Shown here piece by piece: positions 1-8,911 of a stretch of 64,000 bases of DNA. The DNA lies in NCBI GenBank assembly GCA_029265905.1, contig JAJUGR010000003.1:1-64000 (forward strand), given 5' to 3'. Each line of letters opens with the position of its first letter. Position 1 is the stretch's first letter. Source of the DNA: Sporomusaceae bacterium. GTDB lineage: Bacteria > Bacillota > Negativicutes > Acidaminococcales > JAJUGR01. Position numbers and translations under genes: made by a program. The notes beneath the pieces are model-generated. The model was not told the DNA's origin. It searched no databases and was given only the letters and a program-made list of their open reading frames with translations.

Positions 1-37
1 AAATTGTCGATTCTAGGGTAATCTTGTATTGGGCCAT
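1..37 (-). CDS. Transposase, N-terminal 12 residues only
   Basis: A minus-strand ATG at 35-37 is preceded by GGAGGT eight bases upstream and opens a frame reading MAQYKITLESTI before leaving the window. The MAQY.ITL opening is common among IS256-type (mutator) transposases, and the adjacent terminal repeat supports that reading. Only twelve codons are visible, so no catalytic DDE residue can be seen and it is unknown whether the gene is intact. Confidence 0.5.
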   Translation of the reverse strand, partial: MAQYKITLESTI

Positions 38-139
38 GCTCTTTTACCTCCGGTTCTGTAATGTTGGGGTAGCAACTACATTCTACCGGATTTTAGAGCC
101 TGGCCCTATTCCTTTTTACACAATTATACGGACTTAATC
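1..139 (-). mobile_element. IS256-family insertion sequence, terminal part
   Basis: The stretch at 111-139, read on the minus strand, begins GATTAAGTCC and continues into GTATAATTGTG, which closely resembles the terminal inverted repeat of IS256-family elements as I remember it. It sits about 75 bp outside a well-formed minus-strand start codon at 37, the normal position of a transposase gene relative to the left repeat. The element therefore runs off the left edge of the window and ends near 139. The target-site duplication cannot be checked because the other end is outside. From 140 to 254 I see no gene or clear signal. Confidence 0.7.
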
Positions 140-254
140 TACTGCTGCAAATATGATAGCGCTTTTGGGCTTCGCTGTCTATAATTGACCAGCTTCATCT
201 TCATTCGCCCACTAATCTCCTATACGCCATGCGTTTTTAGAAAAGGGTACTTAT

Positions 255-1592
255 TTAATTCCGAACTGCCTCCGCTTCAACTGCGGGCCCGTCGTCATCA
301 GCAGCACAATGGCGCTTGTCAAGCTGTCTAGCAGCCTGCACGCCTAACAGAAGTACAAACGCCTGGAGCCAGAAGGCTGTCTGGAACGCCTCAATCGGAT
401 ACGGCATTTCCCCTTGGGATACGAAATTGATGATAACTGCCCAAATCTGCTGAAAAAGCCCGGCCCCCAACACCCACGTGGCCCCATTATTGATTCCCAT
501 AGCCGTGGCCAGTTGCGAAGGCTTCACAAGTTCCTTAATGAAAGCAAAATTGGATACCACCACCACCATTTCAAAGAAACCGAGCAAGGCCATCAACACT
601 TTCAACTCAAACACGCCGACTGTGCGCACAAAAATCGTCATATACAACCAAACCACAAAAAAAAGAACCGTACCGCGCAGCATCAGATAAGTCGTATTGA
701 AGCGCTGCATAAGCACGCCCACTCCAAAACAGCCGAGCACCATGCCAACGGCGGCCGCCAGCAAAATCTCCCCCACGATCGCTTTTGGCAAGCCGTATGC
801 ATGGGATAGATATACGCCGCCCCACAAAGCAATGATACACTGGCCGCCAGCATTCACGCCCAGCACAATAAAACTGGCCATCCAGAGCTTGGGCTGCGCC
901 GTCAATTCCTTTAGTTTCCGTTTCAGAAGTCCGCGCGACGCGTCGGCGGTCGACCGTTGAACGGCAAGGCGACCTGCCCCTTGCGGCAAAACAGAAGCGC
1001 TTGCGGTATTCGGCCGCTCTTGCAGCTTCCAACCTGCGACCAGCGCAACGAAGAGACAAAAGCCGCCCAGCAGCAAAAACACGTCTCGCCAGCCAAACCG
1101 GCTGATCATGTATTCCAGCGGCGTGGTGGCGATAATCCCCCCCATTGTGCCAAGCCCCATAAACAGCGCCCACATGCCTCGATATGCCTCGCGCGAATAC
1201 CAAGCCGCAATCACTTTCGCCGACGCATGCATAATACCGGCACTCGCTACACCGATGGCGGCGCGTCCGGCCAGCACCTGCAAAAAACTATCCGCCCGGC
1301 TGAACAAAAAACTGCCGGCGGCAATCAACAAAAATATCACCGTCAACCCCCGCCGGGCGCCAAAGCGATCAAGCAGCGCCCCAGCCGGCGCCTGCGCTAA
1401 ACCGAACGCCCACATAAAGGTCATGCCCAGCAGTCCAAAATCGATAGCGTCCAACTGCAAGTCCTGCATCAATTCCGGCCCGATCAGCGCGGGCACGCCG
1501 CGCTGAAACGGCGGCATCAAGTAACAGACGACCACAAAAGAAAAAACCGCGGCCCGCACCGCCTTGTGCTGTTTTTGCGACCTACCGTCCAT
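255..1592 (-). CDS. MFS transporter
   Basis: A 445-residue integral membrane protein of the major facilitator superfamily with about 12 hydrophobic segments. The loop after helix 2 carries the typical GALLDRFGARRG form of the MFS signature, and a basic stretch (LLKRKLKEL) marks the central cytoplasmic loop. I chose the ATG at 1592 (MDGRSQ) because a GAGGGGGG ribosome site precedes it; an in-frame start 14 codons earlier has none. The substrate is not evident. It lies between the IS element and the molybdate-type regulator and is convergent with neither; it could be an organic anion carrier for the nearby catabolic operon, but that is only proximity. Confidence 0.85.
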   Translation of the reverse strand: MDGRSQKQHKAVRAAVFSFVVVCYLMPPFQRGVPALIGPELMQDLQLDAIDFGLLGMTFMWAFGLAQAPAGALLDRFGARRGLTVIFLLIAAGSFLFSRADSFLQVLAGRAAIGVASAGIMHASAKVIAAWYSREAYRGMWALFMGLGTMGGIIATTPLEYMISRFGWRDVFLLLGGFCLFVALVAGWKLQERPNTASASVLPQGAGRLAVQRSTADASRGLLKRKLKELTAQPKLWMASFIVLGVNAGGQCIIALWGGVYLSHAYGLPKAIVGEILLAAAVGMVLGCFGVGVLMQRFNTTYLMLRGTVLFFVVWLYMTIFVRTVGVFELKVLMALLGFFEMVVVVSNFAFIKELVKPSQLATAMGINNGATWVLGAGLFQQIWAVIINFVSQGEMPYPIEAFQTAFWLQAFVLLLGVQAARQLDKRHCAADDDGPAVEAEAVRN

Positions 1593-1665
1593 CAGCGCCC
1601 CCCTCTTCTTGCTTCGCTCTTCCCAACAAAACATCCTCGCCTTGCAAGCGTCACCTGGATTTTGA

Positions 1666-2598
1666 CTAGGTTTCGGCGATGACTTGCCCCGTCTCGGTCA
1701 AGTCGTAACCGCCCAATCCCCGCACCTCCTTGCGGAAAGACTCGGAACGGAGAATGGCGAGCAACAGCTGAAACGCCGGCTTGGCGGCGTCTTCTTTGCG
1801 GATAATCAGATCGTAGCGCTCTTTTTGCAAGGGAATAAAGTCGATGCCGGCCACTTGCTGCGCGGCTTTTTCGATGCCGATTCCGACGTCGGCCTCGCCG
1901 CGCGCCACCGCGCTGGCGACGGCCAGGTGGCTCATTTCCTCCTGATCGTAGCCAAGAATGCCGCTCGCTTGAATGTTCAACTGGCGGAGCTTCTCGTCAA
2001 GCAGCACGCGGGCGCCGGCGCCTGGTTCCCGGTTGACCAGGCGGATATCCGGACGCGCCAGGTCTTCCCAGGCATTGATTTGCTTTGGATTTCCTTTTGG
2101 CACGTAAAAACCGGCCATGCGGTAGCACAAATTGATTATTTGCGCGCGCTGGCCAGGCAAAAATCGGCGAACATACGCGACATTGTACGTGTCGCTGTCG
2201 CTGTCCCACAGGTGTGCCGTTACGGCGTTGGCTGTGCCGCGGTAAAGGGCGATGAGGCCGCCAAAACTGCCGACATAGTTGCGCAGACAACGAACTGGCG
2301 GCATCTGACGTTCCAGGTGGCGGGTCAGCATGTCGAGCAGCACGTCCTGGCCGCAAAGGACCAGGTCGCTGGCTGCCGCCCCCCCCTGGTCGGCAGGCGG
2401 CTCTTGGGCTACCGCCGCAGGCGAGGCGCCTTTTGAAGCCTGGATATAGTTATCAAGGTCCGGGGCTTCGACCCGTACCTTGCGCCCAATACGGTAAGCA
2501 GCCAAGTCGCCGCGCTTGATCATTTCATATACGGTGAAGCGCGAGATCTTTAAAAGCTTCGCCACTTCTTCCGGTGTATAGGAAACTGTTTCCGCCAT
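1666..2598 (-). CDS. One-component regulator: excisionase-type HTH plus periplasmic-binding-protein-like domain
   Basis: A 310-residue cytoplasmic regulator. Residues 7-52 form an HTH_17/excisionase-type DNA-binding domain (YTPEEVAKLLKISRFTVYEMI, then RIGRKVRV). Residues about 90-300 form a PBP-like fold of the kind (PF12727, COG1910) related to molybdate-binding proteins, here without a signal peptide. Start 2598 is set by GGGGGG eight bases upstream; the frame extends 10 codons further without a ribosome site. It is divergent from the oxyanion ABC transporter at 2885-5970, so sensing molybdate or tungstate and controlling that transporter is the likely role. Ligand identity is inferred from context. 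Confidence 0.8.
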   Translation of the reverse strand: MAETVSYTPEEVAKLLKISRFTVYEMIKRGDLAAYRIGRKVRVEAPDLDNYIQASKGASPAAVAQEPPADQGGAAASDLVLCGQDVLLDMLTRHLERQMPPVRCLRNYVGSFGGLIALYRGTANAVTAHLWDSDSDTYNVAYVRRFLPGQRAQIINLCYRMAGFYVPKGNPKQINAWEDLARPDIRLVNREPGAGARVLLDEKLRQLNIQASGILGYDQEEMSHLAVASAVARGEADVGIGIEKAAQQVAGIDFIPLQKERYDLIIRKEDAAKPAFQLLLAILRSESFRKEVRGLGGYDLTETGQVIAET

Positions 2599-2638
2599 AG
2601 TACATCCCCCCACGTCCACTCTTTTCATAAAAAACCAC

Positions 2639-2680
2639 TTGCATTAATGGTACACCAAACTGTATAATTACACCATACAG
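2639..2680 (+). promoter_or_regulatory. Sigma-A promoter with overlapping inverted repeat, oxyanion transporter
   Basis: TTGCAT (2639-2644) and TATAAT (2663-2668) are 18 bp apart on the plus strand. The -10 is embedded in an inverted repeat, CTGTAT (2660-2665) and ATACAG (2675-2680), a good candidate operator for the divergently encoded HTH/PBP regulator. A second half-site pair, CCAAAC (2655) and GTTTGG (2686), brackets it with a slightly shifted centre. No binding data; the assignment is by position and symmetry. Confidence 0.55.
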
Positions 2681-2884
2681 TTTTAGTTTGGTTATGTTAG
2701 TTTATGAATGGCATTGTTGTTTTTCGCTGATACGCCTAACAAAAACAGCGCCCAAATCCATATCATCACAGTGGTGTGTCAGCTATGCGTAGTTTTATTG
2801 AACTACGTTGGCTGGCTTTTTGTTTTCCCGCCGAACGTTGCCGGCAAACAGACTAATCAGCACTAACTTGTAAGGGGGATACAT

Positions 2885-3101
2885 ATGAATCTCATAGGAA
2901 AACCAGCAGTCATTATTGCGGCGTCCTTGCTGTCCGCCGCCTTGCTCACTGGGTGCGGCGGCGGACAGCAAGGAGACGGCAAAAACGGCGCCAACGTACT
3001 CTCCGCAGCAGGTGGAACTGAATGTTTCCGCGGCTGCCAGCATGAAGGATGCGCTGGCGGAAATTCAAACATTGCTATTGTGGCCACTTGTCCAGGCGTG
3101 A
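2885..3101 (+). pseudogene. modA: modA remnant (molybdate-binding lipoprotein), frameshifted and truncated
   Basis: The frame starts well (AAGGGGG, then ATG 2885) with a lipoprotein signal peptide and lipobox LTGC at residues 20-23. Around 2990-3010 the ModA-like continuation jumps to another frame, which reads QQVELNVSAAASMKDALAEIQ, the usual start of the mature ModA domain. That frame then stops at 3101 after about 20 further codons, so the remaining 200 or so residues of the family are gone. This is a decayed paralogue directly in front of an intact binding protein. A sequencing error could explain one frameshift but not the missing domain. Confidence 0.75.
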
Positions 3102-3195
3102 TTTTTTCTTTTCGGATGTGAACTGAGCCCTATAGGACATAACCATTGAAACCTGTACATTTCAATAATCTTACAAGCAAGGAGTTGTTCCTCGT

Positions 3196-4098
3196 ATGAT
3201 TAATTTTGCACGTTACAAACAGTCTGTCATCTTGGTTGCGCTGAGCGTATGGCTACTACTATTAAGCGGCTGCGCCGGCAACAAACAATCCACTCCTAGC
3301 AGTGCTTCACCTACCGGAAAACACCTGCTTGTTTTCGCCGGGGCGGCAAGTCAGCCACCTTTGGAAGTTGCCGCCAAAACTTTTGAGCAAAAAACGGGTG
3401 TAAAGGTTGATTTGGTGTTTGGCGGGTCAGGATATGTGCTATCGCAGATGAAGCTTGGAAAAAAAGGTGATCTATATTTTCCTGGATCATCCGACTTTAT
3501 GGAAGCCGCAAAAAAAGACGGCATGGTCTTTCCCGAGACAGAACAGAAAATCGTATATCTCGTCTCTGCCATCAATGTTCAAAAGGGAAATCCTAAAAAT
3601 ATAACATCCTTGAAAGATTTAACGAAACCCGGTATAAAAGTAGCTATTGCCAACCCCGAAGGGGTCTGCGTGGGTCTTTACGCAGTTGAAATTATTGAAA
3701 ATACTTTTGCGTCGGAAGAAAAGCAAGCTTTTCGCAATAATATCTCCAACTACACTGAAAGCTGCGAAAAAACAGCTACGGCTATATCGTTAAAAACCGT
3801 CGACGCAGTAATCGGTTGGAGTGTATTTCAGTATTGGGCCCCGGAGAAAATTGAGACCGTTAAGCTAAAACCGTCTGAAATGCTGCGCATCGGCTATATC
3901 CCCATAGCTATTTCGAAATACACCGAAAACAGGGAACTGGCTCAACAATTCATTGATTTCCTGCAGTCGGAAGAAGGCAAAGCCGCCTTTAAAAAATACC
4001 AGTACTTTATGACTCCCGCTGAAGCCGCCGCTTATATTGGCGGGGACCGCCCGGTCGGCGGCGAATACGCGCTGCCAAAAGAGTGGCTAAAGCAATGA
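3196..4098 (+). CDS. Molybdate/tungstate ABC transporter, substrate-binding lipoprotein
   Basis: A 300-residue extracellular solute-binding protein with a signal peptide and lipobox (LLSGC, Cys about 26). The mature part begins LLVFAGAASQPPLE and has the ModA-type order: GGSGYVLSQMKLGKKGDLYFPGS, a central SLKDLTKPGIKVAIANPE and a C-terminal AQQFIDFLQSEEGK. The family (PBP2, COG0725) binds tetrahedral oxyanions such as molybdate or tungstate. It is the first intact gene of a three-gene transporter operon; its stop overlaps the permease start. Sequence alone does not separate Mo from W. The nearby Mo enzymes and Moco genes fit either metal. Confidence 0.8.
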   Translation: MINFARYKQSVILVALSVWLLLLSGCAGNKQSTPSSASPTGKHLLVFAGAASQPPLEVAAKTFEQKTGVKVDLVFGGSGYVLSQMKLGKKGDLYFPGSSDFMEAAKKDGMVFPETEQKIVYLVSAINVQKGNPKNITSLKDLTKPGIKVAIANPEGVCVGLYAVEIIENTFASEEKQAFRNNISNYTESCEKTATAISLKTVDAVIGWSVFQYWAPEKIETVKLKPSEMLRIGYIPIAISKYTENRELAQQFIDFLQSEEGKAAFKKYQYFMTPAEAAAYIGGDRPVGGEYALPKEWLKQ

Positions 4099-4871
4099 AA
4101 CTGAAAAACTTTTGTATAGCAGCAGCTTCTACTACCTTCCTTTTATATTTTGTCCTGACGATGTCTTTGACGTATTTCTTTTCCGGCGCTCGCTTTTGGG
4201 AGGTTCTACTGTCGGGGCGGATGCTTTATTCTATCCAGTTAAGCATTCTAGCCGCGACGGTTTCCATGGGGCTGGCAATGCTACTTGCTGTTCCAACGGC
4301 CTATGCCCTCTCGCGCTATGAGTTTTTCGGCAAAACGCTGATTGACACTGTGCTGGAATTGCCGATGATTGTTTCTCCAGCTGCCATTGGCGCTATGCTG
4401 CTGATATTTTTTAATACGCCCTTGGGCGAGTGGATACAAAACAATGTCCAGCAATTTGTCTTTACTGTATACGGCATCGTGCTGGCTCAATTCATAACGG
4501 TAGTCGGCGTAGCCGCACGCATGGTGAAGGCCGCCCTGGATGAAATACCACCTCGCTACGAAGCGGTAGCCAGAACGTTGGGAGCCTCGTCCTTTGCCGC
4601 TTTCCGTACGACGACATTGCCGCTTTGCCGCCGCGGTATTTTCGCCGCTGCCATCCTTACCTGGTCGAAAGCAATTGGCGAATTCGGTGCGACCATAACG
4701 GTTGCCGGCACGATGGCTATGCGCACAGAAACCCTGCCGATCGCCGTCTATATGCGGCTGGCGATATCTGATATCGAAGGCGCCGTCGTCTCCATCATTA
4801 TTTTACTGTTTATCGGCTTCAGCGTGCTGTTTGCCGCCAGGCTAATCGCAAAGAGGAGAACTTATGCTTAA
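4095..4871 (+). CDS. modB: Molybdate/tungstate ABC transporter permease
   Basis: A 258-residue inner-membrane permease with five to six hydrophobic helices and the ABC permease EAA-type loop near residues 150-185 (MVKAALDEIPPRYEAVARTLGAS, then FRTTTLPLCRRG). This is the ModB/WtpB/CysT layout. I place the start at 4095, where ATGA overlaps the stop of the binding-protein gene; a start 12 bases earlier is also in frame. It ends with an 8-bp overlap into the ATPase gene, so the three genes are translationally coupled. The gene symbol is used in the family sense; tungstate specificity is not excluded. Confidence 0.85.
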   Translation: MKLKNFCIAAASTTFLLYFVLTMSLTYFFSGARFWEVLLSGRMLYSIQLSILAATVSMGLAMLLAVPTAYALSRYEFFGKTLIDTVLELPMIVSPAAIGAMLLIFFNTPLGEWIQNNVQQFVFTVYGIVLAQFITVVGVAARMVKAALDEIPPRYEAVARTLGASSFAAFRTTTLPLCRRGIFAAAILTWSKAIGEFGATITVAGTMAMRTETLPIAVYMRLAISDIEGAVVSIIILLFIGFSVLFAARLIAKRRTYA

Positions 4872-5970
4872 TATTGATAATCTATGCATACGAGCCGGCA
4901 GTTTTGAAGTCAAACAGATCCGTTTTTCCGTTCCGGAAGGTGGTTGCCATGCGCTGGTGGGAGCGACCGGCAGCGGGAAAACGCTTGTTTTGGAAACGAT
5001 AGCCGGACTGCGCAAAACACAATCCGGCAATATCTACTGGCTCGGCCGGGATATTACGTTTTTACCGCCGGAACAAAGGAAGCTGGCCTATGTCCCGCAG
5101 GATTTAGCTCTCTTTCCTCACATGACAGTCCGGGAGAATATTGAGTATGGCCTGCGGATGCAGAAAAATAATTTTTCAAACAAAAATGCCATAATTGATA
5201 AACTGGCTCACGCTTTAGGAATCAGCCACCTGTTGGACCGTTCCATTCAGAACTTGAGCGGCGGTGAGCGCCAGCGCACCGCTTTAGCCAGAGCCTTAGC
5301 TCCTGGCAGTAAGTTGCTATTGCTGGATGAACCGTTTTCAGCCCTGCATGAAGCCATGCGCAAAGAACTATGGTTATTGTTGAAAACATTGCAGCAAGAA
5401 TATGGAATCACCATCCTCATTGTAACTCACGATATGGAAGAAGCATTCTTTCTTGCGGATACGGTTACTTTTATTGCTCGCGGCTCGGTAATTCAATCTG
5501 GCGATAAACAGCAAGTGTACCTCTGTCCCAAAAATGTGGAAACGGCTAAATTCTTTGGGGTGCAGAATTTGTTTCCTGCAGAAGTCATTAAGCTGGCAGA
5601 GAATAAGGCGGAATTATCTTGTCCTTGTCTAAGTATGAAGTTGCAAGTTGACTATTACGGTTTAGGTTTGCATGAAGGAAATTCAGTAACTGTTGGTATA
5701 CGGTCTGAAGATATGGTCGTAAAAGCCGAATCTGGCATGGACGCCAGTAGTGATCAACCGGATGCTAACCAGATTGTTTGTGCGGTAAAACATATTTATC
5801 CAAAAAGAACCGGGCAGGTTTTACTATTGCAGCCTGACAATGCAACAACTGATTTCTTATTTGAAGCCGATATTTCAACGGAACAGCCCGCCTCCATATC
5901 CGAAGTTTTTGTCGGTCAGAAACTAAGGGTAACTTTACCGAAAGAGCATCTGTTTTTGCTTAGTGATTGA
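4864..5970 (+). CDS. modC: Molybdate/tungstate ABC transporter ATP-binding protein
   Basis: A 368-residue ATPase with Walker A GATGSGKT (about 33-40), a Q-loop (YVPQDLALFP), signature LSGGERQR, Walker B LLLLDEP and the H-loop THD. Residues from about 235 form a regulatory TOBE-like extension, typical of ModC and other CUT1/MOI-type oxyanion ATPases. It is last in the operon and is followed at once by a strong terminator. Energises the permease encoded just upstream. Substrate identity follows from the operon, not from this protein. Confidence 0.88.
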   Translation: MLNIDNLCIRAGSFEVKQIRFSVPEGGCHALVGATGSGKTLVLETIAGLRKTQSGNIYWLGRDITFLPPEQRKLAYVPQDLALFPHMTVRENIEYGLRMQKNNFSNKNAIIDKLAHALGISHLLDRSIQNLSGGERQRTALARALAPGSKLLLLDEPFSALHEAMRKELWLLLKTLQQEYGITILIVTHDMEEAFFLADTVTFIARGSVIQSGDKQQVYLCPKNVETAKFFGVQNLFPAEVIKLAENKAELSCPCLSMKLQVDYYGLGLHEGNSVTVGIRSEDMVVKAESGMDASSDQPDANQIVCAVKHIYPKRTGQVLLLQPDNATTDFLFEADISTEQPASISEVFVGQKLRVTLPKEHLFLLSD

Positions 5971-5982
5971 AAGGATAAACTT

Positions 5983-6023
5983 AAACCGCCCTTGTCAGAG
6001 AGAAAATCTGACAAGGGCGGTTT
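5983..6023 (+). terminator. Strong intrinsic terminator after modC
   Basis: A perfect 17-bp stem, AAACCGCCCTTGTCAGA (5983-5999) against its complement at 6007-6023, with a 7-base loop. The arms end in A and T runs on both sides, so it can work in both directions. It closes the transporter operon and probably also catches minus-strand transcription coming from the thiolase at 6260. Confidence 0.9.
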
Positions 6024-6100
6024 CTTGCATTTTTGCGCTGGCGCAAAAGCTTTTCATTTTTTACGTACATACATTAACTTCAGCACTGCTTTTTTCGGTT

Positions 6101-6229
6101 TCACTTTCGCCGCCTTCGCTCTTGCCTCCGCCGCGCTTGCTCAGGACTGTCGGATAATACCGTGTGCTCGGCCAGAATGATTTCGCCGGAGTGTAAGCAA
6201 ATGTGATACCGCACTTCATATTCCTTCAT
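6101..6229 (-). CDS. Small hypothetical protein (42 aa)
   Basis: A minus-strand frame of 42 codons between the thiolase and the bidirectional terminator. It begins MKEYEVRYHICLHSGE and ends in a strongly basic tail (QARRRQERRRRK). The ribosome site is poor (GGCGGCATAGGC region). The first 30 residues have the look of a small beta-rich domain, but I recognise no family. If real it would be the last gene of the long catabolic operon. It may equally be the remnant of a longer gene or chance. Confidence 0.3.
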   Translation of the reverse strand: MKEYEVRYHICLHSGEIILAEHTVLSDSPEQARRRQERRRRK

Positions 6230-6259
6230 ACAAGGCCTATGCCGCCGGCTTGTCATAGG

Positions 6260-7441
6260 CTACAACCGTTCAACGATCGTCGCGACGCCCTGGCCACCGC
6301 CGATGCACAACGTCGCCAAACCCAGCTTCGCTTGCCGTGCTTCCATCGCATGCAGCAGGGTGACTAAAATCCGCGCGCCGCTGGCGCCGATCGGATGGCC
6401 GATCGCAATCGCACCGCCGTTGACATTGACTTTTTCCTTGTCGAACCCCAGCTGTTGTCCAACCGCCAAAAACTGCGAGGCAAACGCTTCGTTTGCTTCG
6501 ATCAGGTCCAGCTCGCCGACCGTCAGCCCGGCTTTCGCCAGCGCCTTTTGGGTGGCGGCAACAGGTCCCATGCCCATAAGGCCAGGGTCAACGCCGCCGG
6601 CCGCATAGGCGCGGATGCGAGCCAGCGGCTTGATGCCCAGCGCTTTAGCCTTGTCCGCAGACATGATCACCAAGGCTGCCGCACCGTCATTAATGCCTGA
6701 AGCATTGCCCGCCGTCACCGTGCCGTCTTTTTTAAACGCCGGACGCAGCGCCGCTAAGCCAGCCAGCGTTGTTTGCATTTTCGGATATTCGTCAGTGTCA
6801 AACACGACTTCGCCCTTTCTCGTGTTGATCGTCAAGGGCATGATTTCCCGTTTAAAATCTCCCCGTTGAATCGCCGCCGTCGCCTTCATCTGAGACTCAT
6901 AGGCCAGCTGATCCTGCGCCTCCCGGCTAATGCCGTACTGCACAGCGACATTTTCCGCCGTAATCCCCATATGATAGTTATTGAAAGCGCACCACAAGCC
7001 GTCACTAATCATCGTGTCCGTCACGCCGCCATGCCCCATGCGCAGCCCCCAGCGCACCTTGCTATCCATCGCATAGGCGGCGTTCGTCATGCTTTCCATG
7101 CCGCCGGCGACGACAACGTCGGCATCGCCGGCGCGGATCGCCTGCGCGGCCAAATTGACCGTCTTTAACCCTGATCCGCAGACCTTGTTGATCGTCATCG
7201 CCGGCGTTTCAATCGGCAACCCCGCCTTGAGTGCGGCCTGCCGCGCCGTATTTTGACCTTGACCGGCCTGCAGCACATGGCCGAACGCCACTTCTTCCAC
7301 AAGGCTCGGCGCTATGCCGGCACGGAAGACCGCTTCACGGATGACCTGCGCGCCCAATTCAACCGCAGAAAAACTCGCCAAGCCGCCATTGAAACTCCCG
7401 ACAGCCGTTCGAACGGCGCTTACAATTACAGCTTCTCGCAT
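6260..7441 (-). CDS. Acetyl-CoA C-acetyltransferase (thiolase)
   Basis: A 393-residue thiolase, full length. The nucleophile is Cys88 in VCGSGLKTV; the C-terminal active-site blocks are [13 protein letters not shown] (His) and LCIGGGQG (Cys). The biosynthetic/degradative type II thiolase interconverts acetoacetyl-CoA plus CoA with two acetyl-CoA. It is the last recognised enzyme of the long minus-strand operon, which makes acetoacetate units by ring cleavage, so it probably acts in the thiolytic direction here. A second thiolase lies at 14082-15272. Confidence 0.93.
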   Translation of the reverse strand: MREAVIVSAVRTAVGSFNGGLASFSAVELGAQVIREAVFRAGIAPSLVEEVAFGHVLQAGQGQNTARQAALKAGLPIETPAMTINKVCGSGLKTVNLAAQAIRAGDADVVVAGGMESMTNAAYAMDSKVRWGLRMGHGGVTDTMISDGLWCAFNNYHMGITAENVAVQYGISREAQDQLAYESQMKATAAIQRGDFKREIMPLTINTRKGEVVFDTDEYPKMQTTLAGLAALRPAFKKDGTVTAGNASGINDGAAALVIMSADKAKALGIKPLARIRAYAAGGVDPGLMGMGPVAATQKALAKAGLTVGELDLIEANEAFASQFLAVGQQLGFDKEKVNVNGGAIAIGHPIGASGARILVTLLHAMEARQAKLGLATLCIGGGQGVATIVERL

Positions 7442-7509
7442 TCTATAACCCCCATTTCGTTATCTGTATTGATACACCCGACAAGCGAAATCATACATAA
7501 TCGCTGGCT

Positions 7510-8847
7510 TCATTGCCCCGCCTCCGCCAACGAAGGTTTCGCTTCACGTCCATAACCATGCTGGTCCTGAACGAAGAAGATTGCCGTGGCCGAGAGCAGG
7601 CACGGCACGGCGAAGACAAGAAAACTCTGGAACAAGGACGCCTGCATGGACAGCAGCAATCCGCCGGCAACCGGCCCGAGCAACCCGCCAACCCGGCCAA
7701 CGGACAGTCCCCATCCCATCATCGTCGACTTGACATGCGGCGGAAAATACTGCGCCACATACGCGTGCGTCAAGTTCTGCGCACCGGCGTTGCATGCGCC
7801 AGCCACCGCCACCACCGCCATCGTCGCGGCCAGCTCCATCGGCACGCTTAGCTGCAAAATGCTGACAAAGCCAATGCAATAAGCGGCGATCGAAACCCGC
7901 TTGGCGCCGAAACGGTCGGCAAAATGGCCAAACACCGGGCTGGCCACAAGCGCGCCCAGATAAAGGCAGAGGTAAATCCACAGGCTGTCACCCAGATCAT
8001 GGCCGGCATCCATCATCAGCTTGGGAATCCACGTGTTGGTACCCCAAATGACAAAGATATTCATAAAATACACGCACCAAAACAGGCCTACGCTGACCCC
8101 GCGTTGCTCGGCAAACACCTGCGAAAAGGAAGATTTTCCCTCCGCGTGGGGATAAATATAGACAGCGTCCGACGCAACGGCAACGTCAGGACGCAGATTA
8201 GCCAGTGCTGTTTTCAGTTCCGCCTGCCGCTGCTTGGCGACCAGCAGCCAGGGCGTTTCCGGCATGTATTTTATCAACAGTGGCACCAATAGAATCGGCG
8301 CCGCCCCCAAGTAATAGATCGACGGCCAGCCGTAAGGCACCATCAACGACATAGCCGCTGCGGCTGACAGAATGCCGCCCAACTGCATACCGGTCGCCAC
8401 GCCGGCAACCGCCGTCTGCCGGTATTTATTCGGGAAATACTCCGATACAAGGCCGACTTCATTTTGCAGCGTCATGCCCATGCCAATGCCAGTCAACGTG
8501 CGGAAGAAAGCGAATGTATTGGGATCTTGGGCAAACGCGCAGGCCAGCGTTCCCAGCGAAAAGATAACGACCGAGGCAATGATCGTGTTCTTTCTTCCCC
8601 ATCGGTCACCGAGCGCGCCGCCGATAACCGCGCCGCCAACTGCCGCCCCAAATGCGTAGCTGGCAATGAGACCAGCGTAAGCCGGCGACATATTCCATTC
8701 GGACAACAGCAAGGGAATGGTCGCGCCAAAGGCAACCAGGTCGTAGCCTTCAAAGGTGAGCGAAATGATGCAGCAAAGAAAAACACGCCAGTGATATCTG
8801 GTTAAGGGTGCCTCGTCAATAAGCCGCTTTACGTCTATGGTCTGCAT
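7510..8847 (-). CDS. MFS transporter, aromatic acid:H+ symporter (AAHS) type
   Basis: A 445-residue 12-helix MFS carrier. The N-terminal half has the AAHS layout: IDEAPLTRYHWRVF, then FEGYDLVAFGATIPLL in helix 1 and GGALGDRWGRKNT after helix 2. This family (PcaK, BenK, MhpT and relatives) takes up protonated aromatic carboxylates. Start 8847 (MQTIDV) follows AGAGGAG; an in-frame start 11 codons upstream lacks spacing. Its place at the end of the operon fits uptake of the aromatic substrate, for example gallate or a related phenolic acid, although no gallate decarboxylase gene is in the window. Confidence 0.85.
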   Translation of the reverse strand: MQTIDVKRLIDEAPLTRYHWRVFLCCIISLTFEGYDLVAFGATIPLLLSEWNMSPAYAGLIASYAFGAAVGGAVIGGALGDRWGRKNTIIASVVIFSLGTLACAFAQDPNTFAFFRTLTGIGMGMTLQNEVGLVSEYFPNKYRQTAVAGVATGMQLGGILSAAAAMSLMVPYGWPSIYYLGAAPILLVPLLIKYMPETPWLLVAKQRQAELKTALANLRPDVAVASDAVYIYPHAEGKSSFSQVFAEQRGVSVGLFWCVYFMNIFVIWGTNTWIPKLMMDAGHDLGDSLWIYLCLYLGALVASPVFGHFADRFGAKRVSIAAYCIGFVSILQLSVPMELAATMAVVAVAGACNAGAQNLTHAYVAQYFPPHVKSTMMGWGLSVGRVGGLLGPVAGGLLLSMQASLFQSFLVFAVPCLLSATAIFFVQDQHGYGREAKPSLAEAGQ

Positions 8848-8911
8848 GGGTTGCACTCCTCTCGTAGTCACTTGCAACATGCCCAGCGCCGTACGGCGCT
8901 GGGCATGAACA

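Noticed and set aside
607-1203. Open frames lying opposite or across the MFS and other large genes
   Set aside because: Overlap strong genes over their full length, have basic or low-complexity composition and lack ribosome sites; treated as shadows.
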